From assembly GCF_954871325.1 (NCBI RefSeq), contig NC_088775.1, positions 13,989,561 through 14,053,560 on the forward strand: DNA of 64,000 nucleotides, written 5' to 3'. Under the pieces are notes generated by a model. The model was not told where the DNA came from and did no database searches. It was given only the letters and a program-made list of their open reading frames with translations. Origin of the DNA: Gordionus sp. m RMFG-2023. Lineage: Eukaryota; Nematomorpha; Gordioida; Chordodea; Parachordodidae. Below, piece after piece: positions 35,701-46,533 of the stretch; the stretch's first letter is position 1, and each line of letters begins with the position of its first letter. A program made the position numbers and the translations under genes.

Positions 35701-37620
35701 TAAAATGCTTAAAAAATGTGGAGTATTTTTGTCCTGGATTTATTTAAGTTTCAACTTTAAGTCTCCAATTTTAATGTTAAATAAATAATTTAATTTTAAT
35801 GAAGTCCACTCTACCATATCTATTTTATTTTAAGCATTAAACTGAACTTACTTTATTAATTGGTATGGTATCATAGTGTGAAAAATCTTGATAATCATCA
35901 TCATACAGAGTTTCTTTAGTGGATTCATGATCTAGTTCTAAAGAATTAGCCACATTTATATTTTTGTTATTAGCAACAAAGCAATCATCACATACCCTAA
36001 CTTCTCTCTCGATTCCAAATTTAGGTATGATCGAGGACTTGGATGAACATTTTTGACAGAAAACTTGTCCACAACATCTACAATGATGCTAAATACAATT
36101 TAAAAAATTAACTATTATTTTAGTATATATTATAAGTTAATCAGAGAAAATGGTATGGTATAGGCTACCTGGGCTCTCTAACACAGGATATGAATCAATC
36201 ATGGTGCCCATCAATGTATAGTCAGTATATATTTAAAATTTCAGTTATGGATGAATGGGTTACAATGACTTAGGAAGATTTAGAGAGCTCTGTAGCCAAC
36301 CCTTCCATTTAATTAATTTTTTTTAATTCAAAATCATGGATATTTGTATAATTAATTAATATTGAAGATAAAAAACCTTTCTTTGAACTAATGTAAATGT
36401 CGTTTTGCAATTATAACAAGTTTCTCCGTCAATCCAATCAGGAGGAGTTTCTGTCATAAACATGGCATCATTCTCTTTTAACATTGGAAAATTATAACCT
36501 ATTAAATAATAAAACATTAGAGTTTAAAATTTTTAATAAATGGTGAAAAATTATATAAGAATTATTTTGTGGTGGGGGTGGGGTCTATATCAGAGACGAT
36601 TTACAACTGTTTAAGGCTGCATTCAAAGTGGAGATGGATCCATTTTTTACTTCCGTTCCGTCAAGTCAATCTCATTAAAAATGATATATATATTCATAGT
36701 GTGTCCATTCCCCATATTAAAAATGGATCTGGAAAATTTTATAGAGCGTTATGTTACTTATAATTTTTTAAAGGCCTAATTCATATAATTTAAATTCATT
36801 TTCTAAAATTGTTTCTGGCTCAAGTTTTGTAAAAAAAATTAGGGTTCATTTTTATATAATTTATGAACTCCCAAATAGCCGGTGCAGATGTGTCAGGCTT
36901 TATCTGATCCAGGTCTCTGTAGAATATATATACTTTATATATAATAAAAGAGATATTTAGTGCCCCATTACCAAACTCTCTAAGTAATACATTTTTGGTC
37001 ATAAATAATTTAAATTAGTATATATTAATATATACCTTCCATTTTCATTAATACATAGGTATCTTTAACTATATGATAATTAGGTTCATTTCTAAAAGCA
37101 TGGGACCAAATTTGAATCAATTCAAGAACTTTTTGTCTGATTTGTTCATTGGTTGTTTCCTATTAATGGGATTTTATTTCAATAAATAAATGTGTGTGAA
37201 AAACCTTCAGAACTTCCCGAAAATCTATCATAAATTCCTTTGTAGCAACCTCTTTATGTATACTTATTCCACAATTTTTTACAACAGATTCAAGTACCTA
37301 TAAAATAAATATTGTAAATAAAATAAAGGTAATACTTTAAGGTACTTGTAGGGTATATAAAATTACATTTGGGTTTGTTGAAAATAACTTTCTTTTAATA
37401 GCTTGCATCGCTGTTTTAGGTCTATTAAACTTATTATATATTAGATGTTTAATATATGTTACGTTATATCTTTTTGCCTAATCATATCACATATCTGCAT
37501 GATAGAATTCCAATCAGGTTCTAATAGCATGTTACTAGTTGCCTTTTCTACAAAAATATAGTATGAGTGATTAATAATCATTTTACCTAAAGCATTTTCA
37601 AAAGCTGATAAACGAAACAT
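23786..37620 (-). CDS. HGS: Hrs / hepatocyte growth factor-regulated tyrosine kinase substrate (ESCRT-0)
   Basis: Hrs binds PI3P and ubiquitinated cargo on early endosomes and recruits ESCRT-I and clathrin. Sixteen exons give 873 codons with every phase matching: 37620-37587, 37547-37463, 37421-37346, 37297-37205, 37159-37036, 36498-36377, 36088-35852, 35034-34837, 34075-33913, 33408-33170, 30682-30460, 29402-29230, 24884-24667, 24532-24402, 24348-24106, 24048-23786. VHS domain: residues ~10-140 (KATSNMLLEPDW ... IQIWSHAFRNEPNY). FYVE zinc finger: ~155-225, with the PI3P motif RKHHCRCCGQVFC. Double-sided UIM: EIELALALSASEAE. ELARYLDRDYWE follows, then a helical region (NIFVKRMQSNASRNRSIVND) and the STAM-binding coiled coil (ISQIKDARAALNALREDF). 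The Asn/Gln-rich tail ends in the clathrin box LISFD. It is longer than human Hrs (777 residues), mostly through Asn-rich spacers. The start is the only Met that leads into the VHS domain. Confidence 0.97.
26435..27521. repeat. inverted repeat of an integrase fragment inside element D
   Basis: About 0.4 kb at 26435-26855 is repeated in reverse complement at 27112-27521. Both copies cover the same integrase stretch, including the sequences for GNCTNKRN, TCDRCQQFNAP and the DLAGPLHN region. The inner 0.26 kb holds the end of RNase H. Copies differ by short indels and substitutions, so the inversion is not recent. Confidence 0.8.
26890..27456 (+). pseudogene. RNase H end and integrase fragment of element D
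   Basis: The frame starts with NADALSR, the typical end of a gypsy RNase H. It continues through a histidine/cysteine zinc-binding domain (CDRCQQFNAP) into the integrase core start (VDLAGPLHNVHWLILVDAYSKWPEG). This is a fragment of a fossil element and not a host gene. Confidence 0.75.
27665..28095. repeat. degenerate tandem array near the right LTR of element D
   Basis: Five or so units of roughly 80-90 bases each carry a GC-rich core (CCGCTCTGATTCGGCGG type, then TATGCCGTT) followed by a T-rich run and a segment like GATAAGGTAAGAATTAA. The array sits between the integrase remnant and the right LTR, the same relative place as the array in element B. Confidence 0.65.
30253..30443. mobile_element. 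TAGTGTTG-family miniature element, copy 3
   Basis: A 191-base copy from TAGTGTTGTGAAATGGC to TTTTAACAACACTA, the best preserved pair of ends in the family. It lies in an Hrs intron, ending 16 bases from the 5' splice site of exon 11 (exon edge at 30460). No coding capacity. Confidence 0.75.
31199..31396. mobile_element. TAGTGTTG-family miniature element, copy 4
   Basis: A 198-base diverged copy from TAATGGTCGGGTTATCCGG to CTAACCACTA, with the shared core GATAACTCAATATTTTGTCC and AATATTTTTCTGACTAAAAT. It lies in the Hrs intron between exons 10 and 11. Confidence 0.6.
32740..33020. repeat. GC-rich inverted repeat element in an Hrs intron
   Basis: GC-rich arms (AAGACCTGCAGACCCGGCCC ... and ... 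GGGCTGGGCTGAAA, GGGTTGGGCCGTGC) surround an AT-rich middle near 32880-32930, giving a degenerate palindrome of about 280 bases. The left end CCTGCAGACCCGG resembles hAT miniature-element termini. It lies 150 bases downstream of Hrs exon 10 (Hrs sense). Confidence 0.55.
33486..33905 (+). other. coding-like block on the opposite strand inside Hrs intron 9
   Basis: After a good 3' splice site (TCTTTCTAG), a + strand frame reads from SEFYLEHMNDREFQ through PPRSYAAFMESAIGYQVM and NTKYMLTSYRISIIRPSIY to 33745. An overlapping second frame continues YWLDYLNYVANNFASLERIM and a Lys-rich helix (KNDLQKKEEKKLDL) up to about 33890. Composition and codon use look protein-like on this strand and not on the other. 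The two parts are joined only by a frame change near 33735. The block fills most of the 504-base Hrs intron. No family recognised; it may be a nested gene exon, a processed relic or chance. Confidence 0.35.
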
Positions 37621-38040
37621 TATCCTTTTGATGCTGTGATTAATGAATGTTTGAAAATTATGTAAAGGGCTATTATATATGATGTCACTCAACATAATGA
37701 CATATATATGAATATCATTGGTCAACATATGGCAATTTGCTAAACAACAACCAAACCTTATTAATGCAATGAGAGTAAGGCTCGTATAAATATTTACCAA
37801 TGACGAAGCGTCCATAGAAGCAAGGGAAGCATTGCTTTCCTTGAAATTTTTCTTACAAAATTTTTAAATAAACTTAATATAATCTTTGTACTATGCTAAA
37901 TAACTAAACTGACTTCGTTAAAAAAATTAATATTTTTATGTTAAAAAGATTAATATAATTCTTATAATGATAAAAAGATTAATATTATTTTTACTACGTT
38001 AAAAAGGTTACTATTATTTTTACTACGTTAAAAATAATAT
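37621..38040. other. Hrs upstream region
   Basis: The 5' flank of Hrs. It holds a GGGAAGCATTGCTTTCC palindrome (about 37835-37852) and an imperfect tandem repeat (ACGTTAAAAAGATTAATAT type, about 37915-38030). No TATA box or other promoter element could be assigned with confidence. Confidence 0.3.
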
Positions 38041-38258
38041 ACATGAGGGAAGCAAATTAATATTGCTTATTTTTTTTTAATAAATAAAGAGAAAATCATG
38101 CCATGGTATTGTGTAATTTTACCAAAAATAAGCATTGGGGAAGCAAATAAAAAATGCTTATTTTTTTTAATAAATAAAAGAGAAAGAAATTTTTTTATAT
38201 AATACTTTTTCCTTACTTTTTTAAATAAAAAATTTTTTGTTTTTAAAATCGTTAATTT

Positions 38259-39371
38259 ATGTTTGATAAATGTAATTGTATTATTGAAAATTTATTAACA
38301 TTTTTATTTAGCTCAAATAATTTTGATGCGAAAAAATTGATTATTGAAAAAGGAAGACCAAAACCAATTTTACAAAACTTTAAAAAAGAAATCAAAACTT
38401 GCATCCGTAGTTTTTTTATCGAAAATATGAATGGCTCACTGGATGTGAATTTTTTAATTCTCTATATTGTTGGTCATGCCTATTATTCCCAAAGGAAAAA
38501 TATGTTTGTAATGATAAAGGATTTTCGGCAAAGGCAGTTAAACGGCAAAGAATCAACCGCTCATTTGCAGTCGATGATTCAATTAAAAATATTGGCCAAA
38601 ATCGTATTGAAAATATGATAGATTCGATGCGCAAAATATCAATCGAACAACATAATTCTAAAGTCAAATCAAATAGAGAAATATTGATCAACTCTATATT
38701 TTTACTGGAATTTAGGAGCTCGTATTTTATGGTGATGATGAATCTTCTAATCAGTAAATAAAGGAAATTAAATTTATTTGCTGGCGGAAGAAAATTTACT
38801 ATTGAAACATCATTTAGAAATAGTGCAGTTTTTATTGGACTATCAAGTAATATTCAAAATGATTTGATTAATTCTATTTCATATGCCTTTCACCAAAAAA
38901 TATTAAATTCGACGAATTGTTAGTAATTAGTAAATTCCAAATAATCAAAATTTCCCAAAATATTTATTAAATAATTTAAACGACACTTATTCTCAATTTT
39001 TCGACTTATACAAGCTGGAAACCGAATTAAAGGTAGTGTTTCGGATTGAATTTAGAAAGAAAAAGAATGTTAATGAAATACTTTTAATATGCACCGATTT
39101 GATGAAAAGTTTTAAAGAGTTTTTTAAATTATGCAAATTCATCTTAACTTTGGCTTCAACAACAGCAAGTGCAGAACGGAGTTTTTCATCTTTAAAAAGA
39201 ATCATATCTTGCAGAAACAGGATGAGCCAAAATCGATTATCGAATTTATCTTTGATTTTGATTGAAAAAAAATTATTAAAAAATTTAAAATCTAGCGATA
39301 ATTTTTATAAAGCAGTACTTGATCATTTTACTCATAAACAAAGACGAATACCAGTTATTTATAAATCTTAA
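38259..39371 (+). pseudogene. hAT transposase, TTF zinc-finger type, internally deleted
   Basis: The N-terminal frames (38259-38760) include EKGRPKPILQNFKKEIKT and, in a shifted frame, YEWLTGCEFFNSLYCWSCLL with PKEKYVCNDKGFS, the TTF-type zinc finger that precedes many hAT transposases. This continues as a helical region (MRKISIEQHNSKVKSNREIL). The C-terminal dimerisation block follows at 39120-39290 (LTLASTTASAERSFSSLKR). The central catalytic part is almost entirely missing. A full protein would be about 600-800 residues, whereas about 370 codons remain, with frameshifts. It cannot be active. Confidence 0.8.
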
Positions 39372-39396
39372 TGTTTTCATGATTTGAATTTGACTA

Positions 39397-40477
39397 CAGG
39401 GTTGCATGTGTTTTATTTGGTGATATAATAAAAACAAAAACTATTAAGTGGTATAATAATAATAAGTTTGAAGTGTTTAAAAAAACAGAAATACCACATT
39501 TATGTATTAGGAAAAAAATTTAACAATTAATAAAAAAATTTTATAAAACTTTTTAATTATAAAAAAATAATTTTTTAAATTTAAAATGTTTAATATTAAT
39601 AATATTTTATCCAATAATACCAATAATAGTTTTAGAAGTTCTTCTTTATATAATAATAATTCCTTTTTATCTAATCATTCCTTTTCCACATCATTTTCGC
39701 AATCTGCTAAAGTGCCAATTTTACTATAATAAACCCTATAAACTCACCGGCAATTCAAAACCCAAAAAGAAAATTTAATTGCTGGAATAAAGAGAAAATT
39801 GACATAGTAACCAAATTGTTGTCCCAGCCTGAAATGGAAAGAATGAAAATAAAGTTATAAAAATAAAGATGCCAATTTCGGAACACTCAAAACTAAACGA
39901 GAATGCAATTTAAAAATATAATATTTTCTTACAAAATTAAATCATTATGTAAATTATTATTATTATGTTTGTATTTGTAATTATAGATTATTATAATATA
40001 TACAAAATAAAATATTCTTTGGTTGATAATTTTTATATTTCGTTCTTCTGAGCGCCTTTCTATAGAAAAAAACGAATGGCATTTACATTTATCTGCAATA
40101 TAAGTTAATTACTTTAAAGGTGGGGGCTGATTTTTTAAATTCTTAGTATAAGTCTTTATGATCAATATTGAAATTTAAGGTTAGAATCTGAAATAAAGAT
40201 CATTAAATACTACAATACAGTATTACACTTCCAAATCTTCCAAAAAATTAATTTTCCAATTACATACGATATTCTAGAAACATTTCATAGGTAAATTCTT
40301 TTGTTACTTTTTTTAAAAAAATTATTGTAAAAATTTGAAAAAATATTCACTTAAACTATTTTTTTCCTAATACATAAATGTGGTATTTCTGTTTTTTTAA
40401 ACACTTCAAACTTATTATTATACCACTTAATAGTTTTTGTTTTTATTATATCACCAAATAAAACACATGCAACCCTG
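39397..40477. mobile_element. 1.08 kb inverted-repeat element flanked by TA
   Basis: The arms 39397-39519 and 40357-40477 are near-perfect reverse complements (about 122 bases, one 3-base difference). They begin CAGGGTTGCATGTGTTTTAT, and both outer ends are flanked by TA, as expected for a Tc1/mariner-type TA target duplication. The 0.84 kb interior has no transposase. It has a Ser/Asn-rich frame and a second short frame. High arm identity suggests a recent insertion into the older hAT. Confidence 0.75.
39587..39890 (+). other. Ser/Asn-rich frame carried by the TA-flanked element
   Basis: The sequence begins ATG with MFNINNILSNNTNNSF and continues Ser/Asn/Phe-rich to SFSQSAKVPIL. An adjacent frame then reads INPINSPAIQNPKRKFNCWN and KEKIDIVTKLLSQPEMERM. 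The two parts look like one exon pair of a low-complexity then helical protein. No family recognised. It could be captured host sequence. Confidence 0.3.
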
Positions 40478-40515
40478 TAAAATAAAAATAAAAATTTTTT
40501 TTTGATTGCTTCCCT

Positions 40516-42312
40516 AATAGTAAACTTGACTCTTCGTCACTAATATTTACTAATAGTTGTTAATCCGTTGAGAATATGCTTATCACAATTTATTTTCTAT
40601 TTTTTGCGATTCACTTTTTATTTCAATTAATTTTATAATTTCCTAAGTAGTCATTGGGTATATTGGCGTAACTCAAATCGAATTGCTATTTTCTTTTTAT
40701 TTTAAATCTTAAAGTCAAATTGTTACTTTTTAAATTAACTTATATTATTTTAACGCGTTACTTTTTATCGTTCAATTAATTTAACTTAAGTTAACATTTA
40801 CCATTTTTTATTTAAGTCGATTAAACTAATGCATATATGCTACAACTATCTGGTATGAGGTATAATATTTTATATAAATAGAACTATACACATAAAAGAT
40901 TCGTAAAATGTAATTTGATAATAGTTTTTTATAATATAATAAAATGATAAAGTATGTTCTGTCTGCTGTAATTATAAGAACCAAATGAAGATAATTTTAA
41001 CACAATACTTCAGTTTTAATTAAAGCATTTAAATAAAAAAAAATAAATAGTACAATGATTTTTAATTTATTTTACAAAGTTCTATTTAGTGACTTGAATT
41101 ATCTTTATATAATCAACCACAAAAATAGATAAATATATGTAGATGTAGTCACTAATATAATTTTAATTCATGTAAATTATAATTTATTTGAATAATAGTA
41201 TTCAAGACTTATATTATCATTAGGAAGTTTATAATCAGTTATCAAAAATTATTTACGATAAAAAATATAGATATAATTAAGTGGATGGGTATAAGTTTTT
41301 TTTAGTGAGTTTTGCATTCAATAAATTTTTTGTCATCTAAACGCTAGGATTGACAGTTGAGAAAGATGTCTTAAATTTGAGTCCAAGTTGGGAAATTTAT
41401 TTTAAGAATTTTTTTATTTAAAACAAATTTGTAATGCTGTATATATAAGTATTTCATAGATTTAAGAGCATCGGGGACACCGCTGAAAAAGTTAGCCTAG
41501 TATGGACACGAACCTAAGGCTTTAAGCTAAACATTTTAACGTTGTAAAGTATATGACTCGTTTATTAAATCTGTCTCAAATTTCTTCAACAAATTTTGGG
41601 TCGAATTGGGAGAATAAAAGAAAATAGATTTTTGTTCAGGCTGGACCGCAAAAATGTATATGAAACGAGGCTCTAATGTGGATACAAATTTTAAAAAAAT
41701 GGTCAGTGGCCAAATATATATTATTTTTTGGGAGTATTATGTTAAATTACTCTTTTTTTTAGTCTAATGGCGTTTTTTTGAAACACCTTTTCCTTTTTTT
41801 CAATGCCAACTATATGTGAGAGAAGGGCACTATTATTTTGGGAGAAAAGTTATTAAGTGGCTGTAAAAACTTTAATATTACAAATATCTTAAATAAAATA
41901 TGAAATAATTGAATTGAAAGACATAAAATGGACCAAAAACCTGCGCTGATCTGTCCGAGTCATGTCCGAGTTCTCCCTCTAGTAATCATATGAATCTGAA
42001 CAATATTCATCAATTGGTTTCATTAAATCCATTTTAAAAGTTAATGTAAAAATTTTAAATGTCCCAATAAATATAAAAACTCAAAAATCTGACCAAAAAT
42101 TTAAAATACTTGCCAAATTATTTTAAAACTACCTATTTATTTTAAATACTGCCCAAATCAATAAAAAAACTTGAAAATTAAATATTGACTTCTCAAAAAT
42201 TTGAAATACCAATAAAATATTGTTCTACTACATATTTAATTAAAATACTACCCATTTCTTAAAACTGCCCGAATAATTTGTCATCTTTGAAATATAACAG
42301 GGTTATAATGAG
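40516..42312. other. AT-rich stretch, nothing recognised
   Basis: No exon, RNA gene or repeat family could be supported here. Frames are short and broken in all phases. Confidence 0.5.
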
Positions 42313-42827
42313 TAGTGTTGTTGAATAGTTGAGTTCATAAGATTCCTAATAGGTACTCGATTTAGTTGACTAACTTAGTTCACAACTCGAGGACAGGTAG
42401 TTCATAATTACCTTAAATTAAAAAAATAATCATCAATCTTTTCATTTTTTTTGAAATAAATAAAATAATAATATGGGCCTAGCCAATATATTGGTAAAAC
42501 CCAATTTATCTGTATAAATTCCATTTTTTCGGTAAAAAATCTCGAATTTTTTTATGAACTCAAGTCGTTTAATTCAGAATTAAAATCAATTAAATATTAA
42601 TTGTTCAATATTTTATATTTTTACTTAACCCTATATAAATATTCGAAACAAATATAGATATTCAAACTAGTGTAATACGGCTTACTCGATATTTTGGCTA
42701 GAAAAATTTTGCATAAGACTCCGGATTTCGCTAATAGATGATCAGCATAATATTTTTTTTTGATTAAAATACTAATTCGCCGTTTTTAAAAAACGGCCCA
42801 AATTGATCGAGCTGTTTGACAATACTA
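42313..42827. mobile_element. TAGTGTTG-family miniature element, copy 5 (enlarged)
   Basis: The ends TAGTGTTGTTGAATAG and TGTTTGACAATACTA match the family, as do inner segments (GATATTTTGGCTAGAAAAAT, TTTCGCTAATAGATGATCA). This copy is 515 bases, about 300 longer than the others, so it carries an internal insertion. Confidence 0.6.
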
Positions 42828-43714
42828 AAAAATTATCAAAGTTATTCAATCAAGATAATAAATTTTTATATGGAATATTCATTAAAAACTCAAAATTACT
42901 TATTAACTGCTTTTACCAGAATAAACATTATAATCCTTTACCTATAACAACTTAACCCCAAGAAGATGCTTATTATATCGATTATATTCAATAACTTATA
43001 TTTGATAGCTGCAAGATTTTTGGCATAGGTGATGGAAAATTATCATATTCTTAAAAGCGGCAAATTTGAGAATTGTAGGGACCTGATTCTTTAAGTGTTC
43101 TTTTATTATAATCCGTTGCCGTGCACAGGTTATCTTCTATTTATAATAGGAATACTTCACTTCAAAGTCTAAATTCTGATATAATTTAACCTAAGTTGAG
43201 TCAAATTTTGAAATAGAATTAAACCAAGATCATGTATAGAATAAGGTTGCCTTACATATACTTTCTAACTTATTGCTTGATTAAGGTTTAAATTTTTTTT
43301 ATTATTTTTAAACATAAAATCACATTAAATATAGAAATTTAATAATATTCTTCTTTTTACGGTTGATATTTTTTTAAAAAATAAATTTGTTATTTTTGAC
43401 ATTATAAAATTTAGAATTTTAGCTCATTAGTCATTATAAAAAAGATTGTTCTAAAAATATTTAATTAAAAATCCCTATTTGAGTGTTATAAAAATTTTTT
43501 GATCTTTGATTTTAAGCAATTTGTGAAAGCTTTAAATAGCCTCATAATATTATACTAAATAGATTTTTACTAGTCTCTTCAAAATAATCTATAAAATACA
43601 CAATATTTATTTATTTGTAAATAAATAATGAGAGTTTTATGATACAAAGATTATAGTTAATAAGATACAGTATATATAATAAATAATTTATTTTATTTGA
43701 ATTATTTAAGCTTA

Positions 43715-44290
43715 ACAATGTTTAAATGTTTTCGGTGACATCCTGTTTCGCTTCTTGGTCAACATTTTAACGCCATTGCTGAAAGCACTTTTACTCAGAA
43801 GGCTGGACGTTTGTCGAGCAAGGTAATCCTTAGCTATCAGCTACAAGGTTGGGTAAAAAGCGCGGTTTTTTGCCCATCAATCAAGTATATTGGTTAAGGC
43901 GGGTGCAACCGGTTCTTTAATGTATTTCATAATGTCACCTCTTGAGATCTGGAAATTTAAAAGCTTCCCTAAAATTTATAAATTAATATAACCAAACAGT
44001 TATAATTACTTTCTATTAGTTATGTACTAACTGAATAGGATTGTGTTTCAATACCATCTAGAGAGAACTCATATATACTCGCTTTGTGCGATGGCCACCC
44101 ATAGACTTTATACATTGACTTATTAATCCTGCTTCGATACAAAGTTAGGCATATATTTCATTTTAGTGTTGGGATCTACCATGGTAGCTATATAAATGCT
44201 TATGACCCACATTTTATCAGCATCTTACTTGCCGCAGTTTTAATATCATCACTAGGATTTTGGAAGCCTCCTCATACTATCCATCTTTGT
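43715..44290 (-). pseudogene. worn hAT transposase C-terminal part
   Basis: Leftward frames give MVDPNTKMKYMPNFV (about 44140-44190), matching the conserved hAT block around a catalytic-domain DPRxK motif, then EPVAPALTNILD (about 43900). The dimerisation block follows: IAKDYLARQTSSLLSKSAF followed by NGVKMLTKKRNRMSPKT (43725-43830). Frames are interrupted, so it is an old relic. It differs from both other hAT copies in this window, which points to a third hAT lineage. Confidence 0.65.
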
Positions 44291-45536
44291 TACAAATAAA
44301 ACATTTTATAAATATATAAATGAATTATGAGCTTTCTTTTATAATATTAATTGTTTTTAATTACATTATATTTTTGAAAAGTTTTAAATGAAATCAAGAA
44401 TGATAAGTGGTAAATTTAAAAGATAATCTGTGTGATAGTTAGTAATGTGTGGAGAGATCGATGGTTATCCTCCAAGAATTAAAAGACATGAAAGATGTAA
44501 TCAGAGTTATATATCAATAAGTATATAATTGATGAATATGAATAAAAATGGTTTTGAAATATATATATAAATACTAGTAGATAGCCCGTCAAAAATGACG
44601 GGGAATGAAAATTTTCTTCTTGCTTTTATGCATGTTAACTGTTATTTGAAAATAATATCCAATTTTAATTCTTCTTACCCCCTCATCCCTTCAGGCCAGG
44701 TTTAATCCATTAAAACTAAGTGCTATGGTTTGAGTAAAAATAAATTTAAAGCATTTACTTGATAATACCAATATTATTTGTTAAATATTACTGATTTAAT
44801 ACTAATATTTAATATTAAAAATAATTCCCAGGAAAAGTCCAAAGCCATATTAATTATGAAAAATTCTTCCAAGCCCAATGACAATTATTTTGGTAGGTAA
44901 GAACTGAAATAAAATATTTAAATAATCATAATGAATTTAAAAATACAATCAAAATTCAGATTTTCATGGGCCTTGGTTTCTTGATCAGGTTAAGCCCAGG
45001 CCTACAAAAAAATTTGTTTTGGGCCAATGTCTGACCTATAATTATTAATAAAAAAATTCTCAAGCGTCCAAGCATATAATAATTTTGAAAATTTTTCCCA
45101 AGCCCAACCCAATATAATTTATAAAAATATTTTCCAGGCCCAGCCCAACCCATAATAATTTTATAAAAAAAATTTCTCAAACCTGGCCAACCGATAGTAA
45201 TTTAAATTTTTTTTCCAAGCATGGAGATAGATAAATCTCTAAAAATCATATCTATTTTTTAGTCTATTTTAACCCAGCTCACCCCAACCAAGGCCAACCC
45301 ATTAAGACTAAGAGTGAATACTATTTTTTTGAATAAAAATATATTTAAATTAGATTTTACCTGAGGGCCATATAAATATTCTGTGTTAAATATTACACCT
45401 ATGCCTAATATTAAAAAAATTCCCAAGCCAGGTCCTCGCACTTGGTTTTCTCAAACCCGCAAAAGACCATTATAATTTTGATAGCTGAGGACTGAAATAA
45501 AATATATAAAAAGTCACAATGCATTTAAGAATACAA

Positions 45537-45824
45537 TCAGAATATGAAAGTTGCATGGGCCTTGGTTTTTGATCAGGCCTTGCCATGTCTTCAAAAGAAA
45601 TTTTGAGGCCAATTTCTAGCCCATATTTAAAATTAAAAAATTTACAGGAATCTTAGACTATAATAATTATGAAAAATGTATCAGAATATGAAAGTTGCAT
45701 GGGCCTTGGTTTTTGATCAGGCCTTGCCATGTCTTCAAAAGAAATTTTGAGGCCAATTTCTAGCCCATATTTAAAATAAAAAAATTTACAGGAATCTTAG
45801 ACTATAATAATTATGAAAAATGTT
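45537..45824. repeat. 144-base tandem duplication in the left arm
   Basis: Two head-to-tail units (45537-45680 and 45681-45824) are nearly identical, starting TCAGAATATGAAAGTTGCAT and containing TTGATCAGGCCTTGCCATG. The right arm shows only one such unit partner, so the duplication postdates formation of the arms or was lost on the other side. Confidence 0.85.
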
Positions 45825-46364
45825 TCTCAAGCTATGTCCAAGTCCATATTAATGGTGAAAAATATTTCCCAAGCCCAGGAAAACCCAAATAATTTATTTT
45901 GATCCAGAAAAATAGGTCTGATGTAAGGGGTTTATAAGAATTAAATCTGTCATATTTCAAAATTATCATCAAATGAAGGGTAAATATCTGATTTACCTAT
46001 GATTCTACTGGTGGGGACATGGTTTTTTTGATCAGGCCTGGCTATGTCTGCAAAAAAAATTTCAGACCAATCTATAACCCATATTTAAAATAATTTTGAT
46101 ATTTCTAATACATGCTCACAGTATACATTGCAACAATTTTACCTCTTTTACTCTTAAATTTTAATATTTATAAAAAATTTATAAATAAATTATATTTAAT
46201 AAAACACAAACTAAATAATTACCCTTAATTATATTCAAGTTGGTGCATGCGTGAAACATTAATATCTAATATATATAATCTCCATAATCATAACACGATC
46301 GTTTTCGTATCTCCCTAATGTATTTTAAATTTAAGGAGACTAGATAGTGTAATGTTATTTTTTT

Positions 46365-46437
46365 GCTCTCTACGAGAATCGAACTCAAGTCTCCCTTTTC
46401 AAAGGCATATGCTTTACCGCATGCACCAACTTGAATA
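46365..46437 (-). repeat. tRNA-like Pol III promoter sequence (SINE head) at the fold-back loop
   Basis: Read on the - strand, TTGGTGCATGCGG fits the A-box consensus TRGYNNANNNG, and GAGTTCGATTCTC fits the B-box GWTCRANNC, about 35 bases apart. Between them lies an anticodon-arm-like CCTTTGAAAAGG. The 5' and 3' ends do not pair into an acceptor stem, so this is a tRNA-derived repeat head and not a tRNA gene. The sequence beyond it (46266-46345) recurs at 50605-50690 outside the element. Confidence 0.55.
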
Positions 46438-46533
46438 CAAATATATTAAAAATATTAATTATATATATATTAAAGTTTTACGCATGCAACAACTTGAATA
46501 TAATTAAATTTAAAATATTAATTATATAGATGT

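Larger units (their letters stand above)
38041..40515 (+). mobile_element. hAT element (TTF zinc-finger type) with a nested insertion
   Basis: The left side has AGGGAAGCAAATTAATATTGC (about 38045) and a second similar end at about 38140. The right side ends GATTGCTTCCCT (about 40504-40515), so GGGAAGCAA-type inverted termini bracket the unit. The transposase frames occupy 38259-39371. A separate 1.08 kb inverted-repeat element (39397-40477) sits between the transposase stop and the right end. Without it, the stop would lie about 60 bases from the terminus. No clear 8-base target duplication was found. Confidence 0.6.

Noticed and set aside
36569-36763. Small + strand frame near 36.6 kb
   Set aside because: It lies in the Hrs intron downstream of the exon ending at 36498 and has no protein-like pattern or splice signals.
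44956-45441. Gly/Pro-rich small proteins on the - strand in the fold-back left arm
   Set aside because: They are translations of the GC-rich modular repeat and are not kept open in the right arm.
46365-46437. A functional tRNA gene on the - strand
   Set aside because: The A and B boxes fit, but the 5' and 3' ends do not form an acceptor stem and the T stem is imperfect. The segment continues into a repeat body found elsewhere, so a tRNA-derived repeat fits better.
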